Origin: Alphaproteobacteria bacterium | GTDB lineage: Bacteria > Pseudomonadota > Alphaproteobacteria > Elsterales > Elsteraceae | Assembly: GCA_004292755.1 (NCBI GenBank) | Contig: RDXE01000045.1 | Span: forward strand, 1-58,703 | DNA: 58,703 bases | Direction of reading: 5' to 3' | Part shown: positions 58,640-58,703 of the stretch, piece after piece | How the letters are laid out: each line of letters starts with the position of its first letter | Numbering within the stretch: the stretch's first letter is position 1 | Made by a program: the position numbers and the translations under genes | Notes under the pieces: model-generated | Seen by the model: the letters and a program-made list of their open reading frames with translations, nothing else | Database searches by the model: none | What the model was told of the DNA's origin: nothing

Positions 58640-58703
58640 CTATCCTTCACGCGCAAGCCATTGGACCACCGCGGTGATTTGGTCCGGCGCCACCAGGGCT
58701 GGG
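58640..58703 (-). CDS. 3' end of an unidentified gene, cut by the window edge
   Basis: The last 20 codons and stop of a minus-strand frame enter from the right edge, reading PALVAPDQITAVVQWLAREG. It ends 6 bp before the glycosyltransferase start, and the AAGGA ribosome site of that gene lies within its final codons, suggesting one operon. The fragment is too short to name. Confidence 0.45.
   Translation of the reverse strand, partial: PALVAPDQITAVVQWLAREG

Noticed and set aside
1-58703. CRISPR arrays, insertion sequences, prophage genes, tRNA and rRNA genes
   Set aside because: No regularly spaced repeats, transposase motifs, phage structural genes or tRNA-like cloverleaf/T-loop sequences were seen on either strand.

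Overview
The window is a gene-dense, GC-rich chromosomal stretch of a flagellated alphaproteobacterium, most likely a member of the Rhodospirillales. The evidence is the flagellar operon order flgB-flgC-fliE-fliQ-fliR-flhB, the FlbT/FlaF flagellin regulators, a CtrA-family regulator beside fliI, an alphaproteobacterial GTTC-N7-GTTC SOS box in front of recA, and an AapP-type amino-acid transporter ATPase. The genus cannot be fixed from the sequence alone. I saw no rRNA, tRNA, insertion sequence or CRISPR array.

Layout. 0-6.6 kb: recA, then flgBC-fliEQR-flhB on the minus strand, divergent from an flhB-C-domain gene, an unknown gene, fliO and fliP. 6.7-15.3 kb: a PAS-GGDEF cyclase, an orphan aapP, a Zur-like regulator, hisI, a flavoprotein, a MalY/PatB lyase, a tandem universal stress protein and an APH-kinase fusion. 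15.3-18.6 kb: an 878-residue, cysteine-free protein built from four degenerate ~200-residue repeats. Perfect FNR boxes (TTGAT-N4-ATCAA) lie before this gene and before the next one. 18.7-21.8 kb: an Asp/Glu racemase and a probable exported metal-handling trio. 21.9-30.5 kb, minus strand: a CDP-deoxysugar cluster with two C-methyltransferases and a CmcI-like hydroxylase, downstream of flbT-flaF, a PhyH-type dioxygenase and a small unknown gene. This looks like a flagellar or surface glycan locus. 30.9-35.9 kb: an ammonium transporter fused to a HAMP/chemoreceptor module, an aldo/keto reductase and an MFS transporter.

35.9-39.2 kb is a compact, lower-GC three-gene cassette (HEPN-like protein, ParA/MinD-like ATPase with a KGGVGR loop, P-loop ATPase). 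Each junction is a 4-bp overlap, and a perfect 15-bp inverted repeat lies in front of the first gene. It is the best candidate here for an undescribed, possibly defensive, system. 39.2-41.4 kb: a valine-type acyl-CoA dehydrogenase and HIBCH-like hydrolase. 41.6-48.0 kb: a seven-gene operon (MoxR, CoxE, two XdhC halves, MocA-like, SufS-like, SufU-like) for maturing a molybdenum hydroxylase whose structural genes are not in the window. 48-58.7 kb: ppk2, two small coupled genes, a CheB-type lone receiver, fliJ-fliI, a CtrA paralogue with a damaged receiver, a Bcr-type exporter, hemB with a perfect 45-bp tandem duplication, a YheT hydrolase, an AT-rich PD-(D/E)xK nuclease-like gene, and a TPR-glycosyltransferase.

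Motility is the main theme: basal-body and export genes, flagellin control, probable flagellin or surface glycosylation, two chemosensory-type proteins, cyclic-di-GMP synthesis and a CtrA-family regulator. Start codons were set from Shine-Dalgarno placement, overlap with upstream genes and family N-termini. No database search or computation was run.
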